64,000 nt of DNA, from contig NZ_BDBR01000012.1 in the NCBI RefSeq assembly GCF_001613085.1, positions 186,001 to 250,000 on the forward strand, in the 5' to 3' direction. Shown here one piece after another: positions 44,716-53,874 of the stretch. The DNA comes from Nocardia salmonicida NBRC 13393. GTDB taxonomy: Bacteria; Actinomycetota; Actinomycetes; Mycobacteriales; Mycobacteriaceae. The notes below the pieces were generated by a model. The model saw only the letters and a list, made by a program, of their open reading frames with translations, was not told the origin of the DNA and searched no databases. Each line of letters begins with the position of its first letter. Position 1 is the stretch's first letter. A program made the position numbers and the translations under genes.

Positions 44716-45786
44716 GTGACCGACCCGCTCACGAACGAGACCGATCGCTCTCGGGACGAACCCATCATCATCGGCGGTCCTGCCGACTCGGCGGAAGATC
44801 CAGGACGTCGAACCATCGCAGCGCCGGATGCAGCTGTGGCCGGAGACCTGGGACGACAACGCGCGCCGGGGCTGACGAGCGATGCTGTCGCAGCGTGGGG
44901 CGCAGCCGCCGCGGAAGACGCCCTCCGACGCCCCGCGCCCGGTTCGGGGGCACGGGCCGCGCGGCGGCTGGCCGGAATCGCCGCGGCACGCCTTGTAGAT
45001 GCCCCGGCCGCGGCGGAGGAACAGCTGCGAAGGGCGCTCGTCGTCGGCGCCGGTGAACTGGGCGGTCGAGAACTCGCCGCGATGCGCACCCAGCTGGTCA
45101 CCGCCGTCGCCGCCCAGCCGGGGCGCGACCGCGAGATGGCTCGTGCCGCCGCGTCGGCCGCCGCCAGCTGGCAGCCGATCTCGCAGGCCGATGCTGTCCA
45201 TCTGTGGCTGGTCGCCGGGCGCGCCTGGCATCGGGCGGGCAGGCACGGCGAGGCGGTGGTCGCCTTCGACCGTCCGCTGCTGACCGGAACGGTCGGCTAC
45301 CCACCCGCTGAGCTCGCGCGGGTCCGCGCCCAGTTCGCCGAATCACTGAATCACCTCGGCCGCTACCGCCAGGCCGCGTGGCAGTTCGCCGAGGCGGCCC
45401 GGCTGATCGCCGGTTCGCCCGCGCAGCGCCGCCGTCATGCCGATCTGGTGTGGTCGGCCGCGGTCGCCCGTGAGTGCTGTGGGCAGGAGTCCGAGGCACT
45501 CGGGGGCTACCTGCGCGCCGCGGGGCTGTGGGGTGAACAGGACAAGATCGTGCCGAGGGCCCGCTGCCTGCGCGCCGCCGCCTGGCTGCAACTGCGCGGG
45601 CCCCAGGGGCGCGTGCGTGGGCCGTGGTGGGTGACGATCGATGTATTGCTGACCGAACTGAATCGCCGGGTAGCCGCCGATCCGGCCGCGCACCTCGTCG
45701 AAGAGCTGAAACACACCCGCGCCCAGTTCGCCCAGATGTGCGCGCAGGCGACCCGACCTCGCGAGCGCCGTGACGGCCCGGAGTAG
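44716..45786 (+). CDS. Conserved helical protein, possibly TPR-like
   Basis: I do not recognise a specific function. The 356-residue product has ~60 polar N-terminal residues, then Ala/Arg-rich helical hairpins that look like degenerate tetratricopeptide repeats ([60 protein letters not shown]). Adjacent helices of about 34-36 residues support this. GTG 44716 is a guess; GTG 44704 is in frame and the reading frame stays open further upstream. It lies just before nadD, where M. tuberculosis has the uncharacterised Rv2422. Confidence 0.65.
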   Translation: MTDPLTNETDRSRDEPIIIGGPADSAEDPGRRTIAAPDAAVAGDLGRQRAPGLTSDAVAAWGAAAAEDALRRPAPGSGARAARRLAGIAAARLVDAPAAAEEQLRRALVVGAGELGGRELAAMRTQLVTAVAAQPGRDREMARAAASAAASWQPISQADAVHLWLVAGRAWHRAGRHGEAVVAFDRPLLTGTVGYPPAELARVRAQFAESLNHLGRYRQAAWQFAEAARLIAGSPAQRRRHADLVWSAAVARECCGQESEALGGYLRAAGLWGEQDKIVPRARCLRAAAWLQLRGPQGRVRGPWWVTIDVLLTELNRRVAADPAAHLVEELKHTRAQFAQMCAQATRPRERRDGPE

Positions 45787-45816
45787 TCCGGTCCGCCCCG
45801 GTCCGGTCGGCCGGAT

Positions 45817-45822
45817 TAAGCT
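45817..45822 (+). promoter_or_regulatory. Leaderless -10 (TAAGCT) of nadD
   Basis: TAAGCT ends eight bases before ATG 45831. Confidence 0.42.
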
Positions 45823-45830
45823 CAGACCTC

Positions 45831-46472
45831 ATGCACGAAACAGCTCGGCCGCGCCGCAAGCTCGGCGTCATGGGCGGCACCTTCGACCCGATCCACCACG
45901 GACACCTGGTCGCGGCGAGCGAGGTCGCGAACCGGTTCGAGCTCGACGAAGTGATCTTCGTCCCGACCGGTCAGCCGTGGCAGAAGGTCAACAAGCAGGT
46001 CAGCCCCGCCGAGGATCGCTACCTGATGACGGTCATCGCCACCGCGTCCAACCCGAGGTTCTCCGTCAGCCGGGCCGACATCGAACGCAACAAGGTCACC
46101 TACACGGTGGACACCCTGCGCGAGATGCAAAACACGCACCCCGACGCGGAGCTGTACTTCATCACCGGTGCGGACGCGCTGGCCAACATCCTGACATGGC
46201 AGGATTGGACCGAACTGTTCGAACTGGCGAAGTTCGTCGGGGTGAGCCGACCGGGTTACGAACTGAACACCGATCATCTCGAGGAGCATCTGCGGGACCT
46301 TCCCGCCGACGCCGTGACGATGGTCGAGATCCCCGCGCTGGCCATCTCGTCGAGCGAATGCCGCCGCCGCGCAGCGGATGGTCGGCCGGTCTGGTACCTC
46401 GTCCCCGACGGCGTGGTGCAGTACATATCGAAGCGGCACCTCTACGTGCCCGCAGGAACGGAAGGTAGCTGA
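45831..46472 (+). CDS. nadD: Nicotinate-nucleotide adenylyltransferase
   Basis: Adenylates nicotinate mononucleotide in NAD synthesis. The 213-residue protein carries the nucleotidyltransferase motif [20 protein letters not shown] near residue 11, [34 protein letters not shown] near 108 and the second signature [19 protein letters not shown] near 173. It starts the unit nadD-rsfS-gpgP-octT-degV, which is conserved in mycobacteria. Confidence 0.96.
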   Translation: MHETARPRRKLGVMGGTFDPIHHGHLVAASEVANRFELDEVIFVPTGQPWQKVNKQVSPAEDRYLMTVIATASNPRFSVSRADIERNKVTYTVDTLREMQNTHPDAELYFITGADALANILTWQDWTELFELAKFVGVSRPGYELNTDHLEEHLRDLPADAVTMVEIPALAISSSECRRRAADGRPVWYLVPDGVVQYISKRHLYVPAGTEGS

Positions 46473-46518
46473 CGTTGAGCCACATGAGCGAGGGTCTGAC
46501 CCCACAGGAGGAGACCGT

Positions 46519-46935
46519 ATGAGTGCCTCTACCGAAGCGATCGAGATGGCAACGGTCGCCGCACTCGCTGCCGACGACAAGCTCGCCACCGATGTCGTCG
46601 TGCTCGACGTCTCCGAGCAGCTGGTGATCACTGACTGCTTCGTGATCGCCTCGGCGCCCAACGAGCGCCAGGTCAACGCGATCGTCGACAACATCGAGGA
46701 CAAGCTGCGTGAAGCCGGTCACAAGCCGGTCCGTCGCGAAGGCACCCGTGAGGGTCGCTGGGCACTGCTCGACTACGTCGACATCGTCGTACACGTCCAG
46801 CACAACGACGAGCGCAATTTCTACGCACTCGAGCGCCTGTGGCGTGACTGCCCGGCAGTCCCCGTCGAGGGCATCGCCGCACTCCCGACTCCGGCAGCGG
46901 ACGACGACGCGCAGGTAGAGGGAATCAACGAGTGA
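46519..46935 (+). CDS. rsfS: Ribosomal silencing factor RsfS
   Basis: Binds L14 on the 50S subunit and blocks subunit joining, damping translation under starvation. The 138-residue protein has the family features LATDVVVLDVSEQLVITDCF, VIASAPNERQVNAIVDNIED, GTREGRWALLDYVDIVVHV and the end ALERLWRDCP. AGGAGGA lies six to seven bases before ATG 46519. It follows nadD, the usual neighbour, and overlaps gpgP by four bases (GTGA). Confidence 0.96.
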   Translation: MSASTEAIEMATVAALAADDKLATDVVVLDVSEQLVITDCFVIASAPNERQVNAIVDNIEDKLREAGHKPVRREGTREGRWALLDYVDIVVHVQHNDERNFYALERLWRDCPAVPVEGIAALPTPAADDDAQVEGINE

Positions 46936-47591
46936 GTAAGTACGCCCATGTGCGCAACCTGATCCTGTTGCGGCACGGGCAGACCGAATGGAACGCGGCC
47001 GACCGGATGCAGGGCCAGATCGACACCGATCTCACCGAACTCGGTCGCCAACAGGCCAAAGAGGCTGCGCGCGAACTGGGTTCACGCAACGCCATCGCGA
47101 TCCACGCTTCCGATCTGCGCCGCGCCAAGGAAACCGCGCAGGCGCTCGGCGACATCAGCGATCTGCCTGTCCTCACCGATCAGCGGCTGCGCGAGACCAA
47201 CCTGGGTGACTGGGAAGGCCTGACCCACCTCGAAGTCGACGCCGACTACCCCGGCGCGCGTGTGCAGTGGCGTCTGGACGCCACCTACACACCGCCCGGT
47301 GGCGAGAGCAAGCTCGAGGTCGGTGCGCGGGCACTGCCTGTGGTGCGCGAACTGTACAACGAGCGGCAGGATTGGCCCGGTCGGACTATCATCCTGGTTG
47401 CGCACGGCGGGCTGATCGCTGCTCTGACGGCCGCGTTGCTGGAACTGCCACCGGAGAACTGGCCTGCCCTAGGCGGGCTGGCCAATACCAGCTGGGTGCA
47501 GCTTTCCAGTCACGGCCCGGATGTCGACCGACCCGGCTGGCGCCTCGATGTTTGGAACGCAGCGGCGAAGGTAGCTCCCGATGTCCAATGA
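46932..47591 (+). CDS. gpgP: Glucosyl-3-phosphoglycerate phosphatase
   Basis: Histidine phosphatase of the phosphoglycerate-mutase type. In mycobacteria the gene at this locus removes phosphate from glucosyl-3-phosphoglycerate in the synthesis of methylglucose lipopolysaccharides. The 219-residue protein has the RHG catalytic motif [19 protein letters not shown] near residue 10, [18 protein letters not shown] near 56, [16 protein letters not shown] near 86 and the second histidine in [18 protein letters not shown] near 155. It is coupled to rsfS upstream and overlaps octT by 11 bases. Assignment beyond the superfamily rests on the neighbours. Confidence 0.85.
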   Translation: MSKYAHVRNLILLRHGQTEWNAADRMQGQIDTDLTELGRQQAKEAARELGSRNAIAIHASDLRRAKETAQALGDISDLPVLTDQRLRETNLGDWEGLTHLEVDADYPGARVQWRLDATYTPPGGESKLEVGARALPVVRELYNERQDWPGRTIILVAHGGLIAALTAALLELPPENWPALGGLANTSWVQLSSHGPDVDRPGWRLDVWNAAAKVAPDVQ

Positions 47592-49188
47592 AGAGCCCGT
47601 CCGATCGGTACCCGATGAGATGTTCCAGCAGGTGACGGCCAAAGCCGGACGGCAATTGCCGGACGCGCTATTCGGTCCGCCACCTGCTCGCGCAGAGCGC
47701 GAGGAACCGATCCGTTCGGTACCGGACGAACTCTTCAAGCAGGTCACCGCGCGCAGCGAACGATCGCTGCCCGATGCCCTGTTCGGCCCGCTTCCCCCGC
47801 CGGTCGTCGCTGAACCCGAGCCGGTCGACTCGGCGGCAGCAGCCGTCGAGTCCGGCTCGGAGGCAGCGGATTCCGAGCCGGCCGTCGAGGTTCGCTCGGA
47901 CGGCAGCGTCGATGCCGACAGTGCGGTGACCGCGATCGGTGACGATGCCGAGGGTTCCGCTGTGCGGGAAGCAGGACCCGGCGACGTGGATTCCGCTGTC
48001 GTAGATACGGATACCGACCAGTCGCCTGCGGAGGCCATCGCGGCCGATCCGGCTGCGGATTCGGCTCCCGTCGGCGACGTCTCCGCTGAGGCTTCGGAGG
48101 TAGTCGCCGAGCCGCTCGCGGATGCCACCGATTCGATCGATCCGGCTGTGCCACAAACACTCCGACCGAAAACGGCTGATCCGGTTCGGTCCGACGCCGA
48201 GGTCACTACCTCCGTCGACGATCCCGGAGCTGCTTCGGTCGAGGTCGCGCCAGCCGCCGACGGAATCGATCCTGCTGATGCGCAGGCCGATCCCGCCGCT
48301 GCACGCCAGGACCTGGACTCCGCGGACAGCTTGCTGACGACTTCGCCTGCCGCAGGCGCGGATCTCGTTGTCGCGGCGTCCACGAACGCGGTTGCACCGC
48401 AGGGCGAATCGGTTGCGGTGGCAACCGCCGGTTCTTTGCTCGTCGAGGAAGCCGGTTCGCCGAGGCCGGTGGATTCCGCCGCACCGCGCCCCGTGCTGCT
48501 GGTGATCGCGGACTCGCTCGCCTATTACGGTCCGAAAGGCGGCCTGCCCGCCGACGATCCGCGGATCTGGCCGAATATGGTGGCCGCGGAACTGGATTGG
48601 GATGTCGAACTCATCGCGCGGATCGGCTGGACCTGTCGCGACGCGTACTGGGCACTGATCGGTGATCCGCGGGTATGGGCCGCGGTGCCGCGTGCCGGGG
48701 CGGTCGTGTTCGCCGTCGGCGGCATGGACACCCTGCCGTCTCCGCTGCCCACCGCGCTGCGGGAGATGATCCGCTACATCCGTCCGCCGCGTCTGCGCCG
48801 TGGCGTGCGAGCGACTTACAACTGGTTGCAGCCGAAGCTGTCGAAACTCGGTCGCCCGGTTGCCCTTCCGCCGAGGGTGAGCGTGGACTACCTGGAGCAG
48901 TCGCGGACCGCGTTGAACCATCTGCGGCCGGAGCTGCCGGTCGTGGCGGTGCTGCCGTCGGTGCACAAGTGCGACGCCTACGGGCGGGTGCACAAAGGCA
49001 GGGCACGGGCGGTCAAGGCCTTGCAGGCGTGGTCCGGTCGCACCTCGGTGCCGCTCGTCGACCTCGGCGAGGCCGTGCGTGACGACATCGAGTCGGGCTC
49101 GGCGAACCCGGACGGCATCCACTGGGGCTGGGCTGGGCACGCGGCAGTGGCGACGGCGATGACCAAGGCGCTGCAGGAGGTCCGGTAG
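47581..49188 (+). CDS. octT: Diglucosylglycerate octanoyltransferase-like, with long N-terminal extension
   Basis: SGNH-type acyltransferase; the mycobacterial gene at this place (OctT) adds octanoate to diglucosylglycerate in methylglucose lipopolysaccharide synthesis. Residues ~303-535 form the enzyme: [14 protein letters not shown] carries the nucleophile Ser, GGMDTLPSP is the Gly block, and [16 protein letters not shown] holds the Asp-x-x-His pair. Residues 1-300 are an extra Ser/Ala/Asp/Glu-rich, probably disordered stretch that opens with two copies of a ~32-residue motif (residues 4-35 and 41-72). The ATG overlaps gpgP by 11 bases. A start nearer residue 290 cannot be excluded, but the repeats argue that the extension is translated. 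Confidence 0.8.
   Translation: MSNEEPVRSVPDEMFQQVTAKAGRQLPDALFGPPPARAEREEPIRSVPDELFKQVTARSERSLPDALFGPLPPPVVAEPEPVDSAAAAVESGSEAADSEPAVEVRSDGSVDADSAVTAIGDDAEGSAVREAGPGDVDSAVVDTDTDQSPAEAIAADPAADSAPVGDVSAEASEVVAEPLADATDSIDPAVPQTLRPKTADPVRSDAEVTTSVDDPGAASVEVAPAADGIDPADAQADPAAARQDLDSADSLLTTSPAAGADLVVAASTNAVAPQGESVAVATAGSLLVEEAGSPRPVDSAAPRPVLLVIADSLAYYGPKGGLPADDPRIWPNMVAAELDWDVELIARIGWTCRDAYWALIGDPRVWAAVPRAGAVVFAVGGMDTLPSPLPTALREMIRYIRPPRLRRGVRATYNWLQPKLSKLGRPVALPPRVSVDYLEQSRTALNHLRPELPVVAVLPSVHKCDAYGRVHKGRARAVKALQAWSGRTSVPLVDLGEAVRDDIESGSANPDGIHWGWAGHAAVATAMTKALQEVR
47590..47796 (+). repeat. Duplicated ~96-base unit at the 5' end of octT
   Basis: Bases 47590-47685 and 47701-47796 encode near-identical peptides, [18 protein letters not shown] and [18 protein letters not shown], each followed by LPDALFGP. 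The DNA has drifted more at third positions than the peptide, which suggests the repeat is kept at protein level. Confidence 0.75.
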
Positions 49189-49191
49189 TCC

Positions 49192-50034
49192 GTGGCCGTT
49201 GTGGTGGTCACCGATTCGGCGGCGGGATTGTCCGCTGATCTCGTCGCCGAGTTCGGTATCGAAGTGGTGCCGTTGCATGTGCTCGTCGGTGAGCGGGAGA
49301 TCCGGGAGGGCGTCGATCCGATCGAGATCGACTACACGGCGGACTCGGTCACCACCTCGGCCGCCTCGCCCGGAGAACTGCGCGAAGCCTACGAACGCGC
49401 GTTGAGCCACAGCGATGGTGACGGGGTCGTCGCGGTGCATCTGTCGCGCCGGTTGTCGGCGACCTGGGAATCGGGTCGTCAGGCGGTGCGCGACATGGGC
49501 GCCGAAGATCGTGTGCGCGTGGTCGATTCGCTCGGTGCCGGTCTTGCCACCGGTCTGCCGGTGCTGGCCGCCGCGCGCAGGGCGATGGCAGGCGAGGCGC
49601 TGGACGATGTCTACGAGTGCGCGGTGTCGGCCGCGACCCGTTCTCGCACATTCATCCTGGTCAACCGCACTGAGCAACTCCGCAAGGGCGGCAGGCTGAG
49701 CAGCGCCGCTGCGTTCTTCGGCAGCGAACTGGTGACGAAGCCGCTGCTGCAGCTGGTGGAGGGCAAGCTCGAAATGCGCGAGAAGGTGCGCACCAGATCG
49801 CGCGCCTACACCAAGCTGGTAGCCGCCGCGGTGGACGCGGCCGCGTCCGACGGTGCGGCCCTTGGCATTCAGCATCTCGGTGCTCCCGAGGCCGCCGAGA
49901 ACATTGCGGCGCAACTGCGTGAGCAGCTGCCGGAGGTTCGGGAACTCTATGTCGCCGAGTTCGGCCCCGCGCTCGGCGTGCACCTCGGTGTCGGCGCGGT
50001 CGCCGTCGCGGTGTTGCCGGGCGGATGTGTCTGA
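49192..50034 (+). CDS. DegV family fatty-acid-binding protein
   Basis: A 280-residue DegV protein, a fold that binds a single fatty acid and in some bacteria serves as the lipid-carrier subunit of fatty acid kinase. It starts VVVVTDSAAGLSADLVAEF, has TTSAASPGELREAYERAL, VVAVHLSRRLSATWESGRQA near residue 79 and LRKGGRLSSAAAFFGSELVTKPLL near 163, part of the conserved DegV core (the key segment being GRLSSAAAFFG). GTG 49192 starts three bases after the octT stop. Placement after octT suggests a link with acyl supply, which is inference. Confidence 0.92.
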   Translation: MAVVVVTDSAAGLSADLVAEFGIEVVPLHVLVGEREIREGVDPIEIDYTADSVTTSAASPGELREAYERALSHSDGDGVVAVHLSRRLSATWESGRQAVRDMGAEDRVRVVDSLGAGLATGLPVLAAARRAMAGEALDDVYECAVSAATRSRTFILVNRTEQLRKGGRLSSAAAFFGSELVTKPLLQLVEGKLEMREKVRTRSRAYTKLVAAAVDAAASDGAALGIQHLGAPEAAENIAAQLREQLPEVRELYVAEFGPALGVHLGVGAVAVAVLPGGCV

Positions 50035-50093
50035 GCGGTGCCGGTTCAGAATCTCGCTGAGGGTAAACCCTTCGGTGCCGGCGATCCGGTGCC

Positions 50094-50099
50094 TACCGT
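50094..50099 (+). promoter_or_regulatory. Leaderless -10 (TACCGT) of GNAT gene
   Basis: TACCGT ends seven bases before ATG 50107. Confidence 0.48.
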
Positions 50100-50106
50100 A
50101 GGTGGC

Positions 50107-50601
50107 ATGGCTGGCACCACCTCTCCACGAACCGACCTCCCATTGCGGGTACTCGAAGTCGACTGGGACCATCCCGACGCCGAGACGCTTCGCGCGGAGA
50201 TGTCGGCGGAGGTCGGCCCTCGCTACGCCTACCTCGAGCTCGCCGAGCGTGGGCTCGCGCCCAATGCGGTCGATCTTTCCAGCGTGCACCGAACCTTCGT
50301 CGCCTACGCGGCGGTAGAACCAGCCGGCCACGCCGCATTGCGGTGGAACTCCGATGATCTGGAACTCAAGCGGATGTTCGTCCGCCCCGCCTATCGCGGC
50401 ACCGGAACCGCGACCGCGCTCCTGCACGCGGCCGAGGCGGCTGTCCGAGCGGCGGGCAGGCCCCGGATGATCCTGCAGACCGGGCATTTGCAGCCCGACG
50501 CGGTGCGTTTCTACGAACGCAGCGGGTATCACCGGATTCCGTTGTTCGCGCCATATCACGTCCTGCCGTTGTCGAACTGTTTCGCGAGGAACCTGCACTG
50601 A
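50107..50601 (+). CDS. GNAT-family N-acetyltransferase
   Basis: Transfers an acetyl group from acetyl-CoA to an unknown amine. The 164-residue protein has the central strand and acetyl-CoA loop LKRMFVRPAYRGTGTATALL near residue 89 and the end motif PDAVRFYERSGYHRIPLF near 136. The first ~50 residues are less conserved. ATG 50107 follows a -10 hexamer; the GTG at 50038 would add 23 residues and is less likely. It stands alone between degV and the LexA-type gene, both on the same strand. Confidence 0.9.
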   Translation: MAGTTSPRTDLPLRVLEVDWDHPDAETLRAEMSAEVGPRYAYLELAERGLAPNAVDLSSVHRTFVAYAAVEPAGHAALRWNSDDLELKRMFVRPAYRGTGTATALLHAAEAAVRAAGRPRMILQTGHLQPDAVRFYERSGYHRIPLFAPYHVLPLSNCFARNLH

Positions 50602-50622
50602 AGTGGTGATCGCGTGGGGATC

Positions 50623-50628
50623 TACGAT
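50623..50628 (+). promoter_or_regulatory. Leaderless -10 (TACGAT) of LexA-type gene
   Basis: TACGAT ends six bases before ATG 50635. Confidence 0.52.
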
Positions 50629-50634
50629 TCCCCG

Positions 50635-51285
50635 ATGACCGGATACGACGACTTCGACCAGCTCGACGCCGCGAACCTGCCTCCCCGCAGGCAACACATC
50701 CTCGCCGTGATCAGGGATTCGGTGCTCGCCCACGGCTACGCGCCGAGCACACGGGAGATCGCCGACGCGGTGGGCCTGCGCTCCACATCCACGGTCTCCC
50801 AACACCTGAAGGCGTTGGAGGAGGACGGTTTCCTACGCCGTGCAGCCACCATGGCTCGTCCCATCGACGTGCGCCTGTTCCTGCGTGGCACACCCACCAC
50901 CGACTCCGACGCCTCGGTGTCGGTGCCCGTCGTGGGCGACATCGCCGCGGGCGCCCCGATCCTGGCCGAGCACAACCCCGACGACGTCCTGACGCTGCCG
51001 CGTGAACTGGTCGGCCGCGGTGAGGTTTTCGGTCTGCGGGTACGCGGTGACTCGATGATCGACGCCGCGATCTGCGACGGCGATCTCGTCGTGGTCCGTA
51101 GTCAGCGAGAAGCCAACTCCGGCGACATCGTCGCCGCCATGATCGGCGAGGAGGCCACGGTCAAGGTGTATCGCCGCCGCAACGGCCATGTCCACCTCGA
51201 ACCCCGCAACCCCGCCTACTCCGTGATCGACGGCGACGAAGCGGTCATCCTGGGTCGCGTCGTGTCGGTGATGCGCCGACTCTGA
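50635..51285 (+). CDS. lexA: LexA-type self-cleaving repressor
   Basis: Repressor with the full LexA tool set in 216 residues. The N-terminal winged helix reads RQHILAVIRDSVLAHGYAPS and STREIADAVGLRSTSTVSQH. The Ala-Gly cleavage site lies in GDIAAGAPILAEHN near 101-102. The S24 peptidase dyad is Ser in VRGDSMIDAAI near 139 and Lys in EATVKVYRRR near 178. ATG 50635 is supported by a -10 six bases upstream; the frame also opens at 50614. Mycobacterial lexA lies elsewhere, so this may be a paralog. I find no exact TCGAAC-N4-GTTCGA SOS box in front of it. Confidence 0.82.
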   Translation: MTGYDDFDQLDAANLPPRRQHILAVIRDSVLAHGYAPSTREIADAVGLRSTSTVSQHLKALEEDGFLRRAATMARPIDVRLFLRGTPTTDSDASVSVPVVGDIAAGAPILAEHNPDDVLTLPRELVGRGEVFGLRVRGDSMIDAAICDGDLVVVRSQREANSGDIVAAMIGEEATVKVYRRRNGHVHLEPRNPAYSVIDGDEAVILGRVVSVMRRL

Positions 51286-51290
51286 GGTCG

Positions 51291-52253
51291 CTACGCCGGG
51301 CCGAACCAGTCCAGCGACTGGCCGTGCGGCCCGGCGAAAGCCAACGGCTCGTCGTCGAGGGCGAGGACCAACCGGGCCGCTTCGGACTCGCGCGCAGGCA
51401 GCCGATCGACCAGCGAGGCGATCACGCCGGCGCCCTCCTGCGAAACCCAATGGCAGGGCAGATCCTGCACCGTCGCGCGGAAGTCCGCGCGCGCCCGCGG
51501 TGAGAGGTAGGTGAGCACGGCGCTGTGGAACACCACCACCGTGCTGTCGCGTGGTGCCTCGTGGACCTGCTCGGTGACCTGCTCGTTCAAGTCGCCGGTC
51601 GAGATGGTCGCGGGATCCGCGGCGGCGATCGCACAGGCCGCGCGCAGCCGAGTCAGCCGCTCGTCCTGACCCGGCCAGACGAGGGCAGACAACCACTGCT
51701 GGTCGTCCTCGTCGCCGGCATCGAGCGGGTTCAGGTCCACTCCTGCTCGATGGACGACTCGGGGGAGCCGGTCCGGGATCGGCACCGGACCGGTTGTCTC
51801 GCAGGTCAACACAACCGGCGACGGGCCGTCGGACGGATCCAACGCGGCTCCGTCGTAGCGGTAGCTGAAACGGTCCGGGTACAGGCACAGTCCGGCCGAG
51901 GCGCCGACCTCGATGAGTGACAGGGGCCCGGGTAGCCGGGCCAGTACCGGCAGTAAGGTCGCTGTCCGGCCCGCTTCGTTCGTCTGCGTTCGCCGGGTCA
52001 GTGCCGTGGCCGAGATCGCCGGCCAGTTCTCGTGCAGCTGTTCGCGGAACTCGCTGTAGGGAACCGCGATCGCACCGTTCACTCGCGCGGCAGCCAGGAT
52101 CAGGTTGGGTTGCTGCTTGTCCGTCGGCAATCCGGCGATCAGCGCCAGTGTCGCCGGATCCGTGCTGATATCCAGGGCCCGTCGGTGATAGAGCGGGGAA
52201 TTGTCGCGCGCCTCGCGGAGTGCGAAGTCGCGGAATCGTTGTGCGAGTTCCAT
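51291..52253 (-). CDS. DUF2332 family protein
   Basis: A 320-residue protein of the DUF2332 family, common in actinobacteria and of unknown function. Typical features are QRFRDFALREARDNSPLYHR at the start, LALIAGLPTDKQQPNLILAA near residue 35, EVGASAGLCLYPDRFSYRYD near 112 (reminiscent of a methyltransferase glycine loop), RAGVDLNPLDAGDEDDQQWL near 165 and VVVFHSAVLTYLSPRARADF near 235. ATG 52253 opens the conserved part; the frame runs on upstream. Its stop is five bases from the stop of the convergent LexA-type gene. Confidence 0.88.
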   Translation of the reverse strand: MELAQRFRDFALREARDNSPLYHRRALDISTDPATLALIAGLPTDKQQPNLILAAARVNGAIAVPYSEFREQLHENWPAISATALTRRTQTNEAGRTATLLPVLARLPGPLSLIEVGASAGLCLYPDRFSYRYDGAALDPSDGPSPVVLTCETTGPVPIPDRLPRVVHRAGVDLNPLDAGDEDDQQWLSALVWPGQDERLTRLRAACAIAAADPATISTGDLNEQVTEQVHEAPRDSTVVVFHSAVLTYLSPRARADFRATVQDLPCHWVSQEGAGVIASLVDRLPARESEAARLVLALDDEPLAFAGPHGQSLDWFGPA

Positions 52254-52341
52254 ACGTACCTGAGTACTTCGAGTCGGCCATGAGCGCACGGTATCCACTC
52301 GGGCAGGCCGGAATCCGTGCGCGAGGGCCGCCGAGGGTGGG

Positions 52342-52368
52342 TTGTCCACAGGCTCGGAGTTATCCACA
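52342..52368 (+). promoter_or_regulatory. Pair of DnaA boxes upstream of comEA
   Basis: TTGTCCACA (52342-52350) and TTATCCACA (52360-52368) are two consensus-type DnaA boxes in the same direction, 18 bases apart, in the 178-base gap between the DUF2332 and comEA genes. Confidence 0.65.
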
Positions 52369-52418
52369 GGTTTCTTTCCGGCCCAGGTCAGCGGGTTTTC
52401 GCCGGTCCGGCGTCGGCA

Positions 52419-52424
52419 TAGCGT
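52419..52424 (+). promoter_or_regulatory. Leaderless -10 (TAGCGT) of comEA
   Basis: TAGCGT ends seven bases before ATG 52432. Confidence 0.5.
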
Positions 52425-52431
52425 CGCTGCC

Positions 52432-53430
52432 ATGTCACGACACGAGGAGCACGAACGGGTACGGCGGCGGCTGGGTGGTCTGGCGGTCCGCGAGCGAGGA
52501 CGACCGAGCAGTCAACCGCCGCGCGAGTCCGGGAGGGGTTCCAGGACGGCTGATTCGCGCGTCGACGACGATGCAGGGCAGTGGGACGAAGACGAACTCG
52601 CGCCCTCGTCCGGGCCGCCGGGAGCGGTCGCGACACCAGTGTGGCTCGACGACGGTGCTTCGGGAGGGCGAAACCGGCTGGTGCCCGAGCGCTTTCGTGA
52701 AGCACGGCTGGATCCGGGTCGTCGCGGAGCGATCGTTCTCGGCTTGGTGGGAGTCATCGCCGTGGTGCTGACCGGTGTGATTGTGCTGCGCGATCAGCCT
52801 GTGGCGCGGGCGGTGCCACCGGTGCCGGCACTCCGGGCGGAGAGCATCGCGGTGCAAGCCGATCCGACCGTTGCGGTTGCGGCCGTGTCGGGCCGAGGAC
52901 CGAGTACGAGTGCTGAGGTTGTTGTCAGTGTGGTCGGTTTGGTCGAGCGGGCTGGGCTGCACCGACTGCCGGACGGATCTCGGATCGCCGACGCTCTCGA
53001 AGAAGCCGGCGGGACCCGAGAAGGTGCTGATCTGGCAGGGCTGAACCTGGCCCAACGGCTTTCCGACGGTGATCAGGTCGTCGTCGGTGCGACCGACCCC
53101 CAGGTCGGACAACCACGCCTCGGCAGCATCATGATCGGTGCCGGTCGCGCCGCCCCACCCGCGCCGAACAGTGCAGGCCCGAGCAGGGTGGGTTCTGATT
53201 CCGCAGGTCCCAGCACCGGGGGTGGTACGGGCGCCAAATCCCGCCTCGATCTGAACACCGCGACCGAAGCCGAATTGGACGCACTACCTGGAGTCGGCCC
53301 AGTCACCGCCAAAGCGATCCTCGCGTGGCGCTCGGCCAACGGCCGTTTCACCGATGTTGCTCAACTCGGCGAGGTCGACGGCATCGGTCCAGCACGCTTG
53401 GCCCGACTGCGCGAGCTGGTGACGACATGA
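52432..53430 (+). CDS. comEA: ComEA-like DNA-binding competence protein
   Basis: Membrane-anchored DNA receptor that in naturally competent bacteria hands DNA to ComEC. Of 332 residues, ~95 are charged and cytoplasmic, one helix (AIVLGLVGVIAVVLTGVIVL near 98-118) spans the membrane, then an SLBB domain follows (~160-235, VVSVVGLVERAGLHRLPDGS), a Gly/Ser linker, and a C-terminal helix-hairpin-helix domain (LDLNTATEAELDALPGVGPV, FTDVAQLGEVDGIGPARL). The layout matches ComEA. Whether this organism is competent is not known. The longer in-frame start at 52342 lies within the DnaA boxes and is rejected. Confidence 0.92.
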   Translation: MSRHEEHERVRRRLGGLAVRERGRPSSQPPRESGRGSRTADSRVDDDAGQWDEDELAPSSGPPGAVATPVWLDDGASGGRNRLVPERFREARLDPGRRGAIVLGLVGVIAVVLTGVIVLRDQPVARAVPPVPALRAESIAVQADPTVAVAAVSGRGPSTSAEVVVSVVGLVERAGLHRLPDGSRIADALEEAGGTREGADLAGLNLAQRLSDGDQVVVGATDPQVGQPRLGSIMIGAGRAAPPAPNSAGPSRVGSDSAGPSTGGGTGAKSRLDLNTATEAELDALPGVGPVTAKAILAWRSANGRFTDVAQLGEVDGIGPARLARLRELVTT

Positions 53431-53874
53431 TGCCTCCGCGCGGTAGCGGACAACACGAAAGCCGTTGCACCGCGACCGATCACCAGATGGTCGCTGACGC
53501 AGCGGAGGCGACCGCATGACCTGCCCGATGTGGCCGTGCGTGCGGCAGGAAAGTCTGCGCGCCACAGACCGATCCGCGGAAACGCTGGACGACCAGGCCT
53601 CAGAGCCGGGTGAGCTTCCCGCGGCATGCGCGATCGGACTCGGCGAAACACAGTGCGCCGCAAACATGCCCACGGGGAATTCGGACAGCGGCAGGTCCAG
53701 ACGTGACGACGTGGCCGGCGGATGAGAGCGGCGCTGGGCGAGGAGGCGGTTCGGGAGGAGTCAGCGGAGCGGCGAGCATCGAGGGCCGTGCCGCGGGTGA
53801 GGGCCGGGAAGCTTCGGCGGACATGGGTAGCGCGGTTCTGGCACGCAGTGGGAAGACCGGAACGGGACCGGCGG
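53431..53874 (+). other. Gap between comEA and comEC with inverted repeat
   Basis: GCCTCCGC (53432-53439) and GCGGAGGC (53502-53509) form a perfect inverted repeat around 62 bases, which hold a smaller GCGACC/GGTCGC hairpin. If comEC starts at 53722 rather than 53875, the gene-free part is 290 bases. No other gene is convincing. Confidence 0.45.

Noticed and set aside
50560..50634. An SOS box before the LexA-type gene
   Set aside because: TCGAACTGTTTCG near 50575 has the wrong spacing and lies inside the GNAT coding region, so it is not called.
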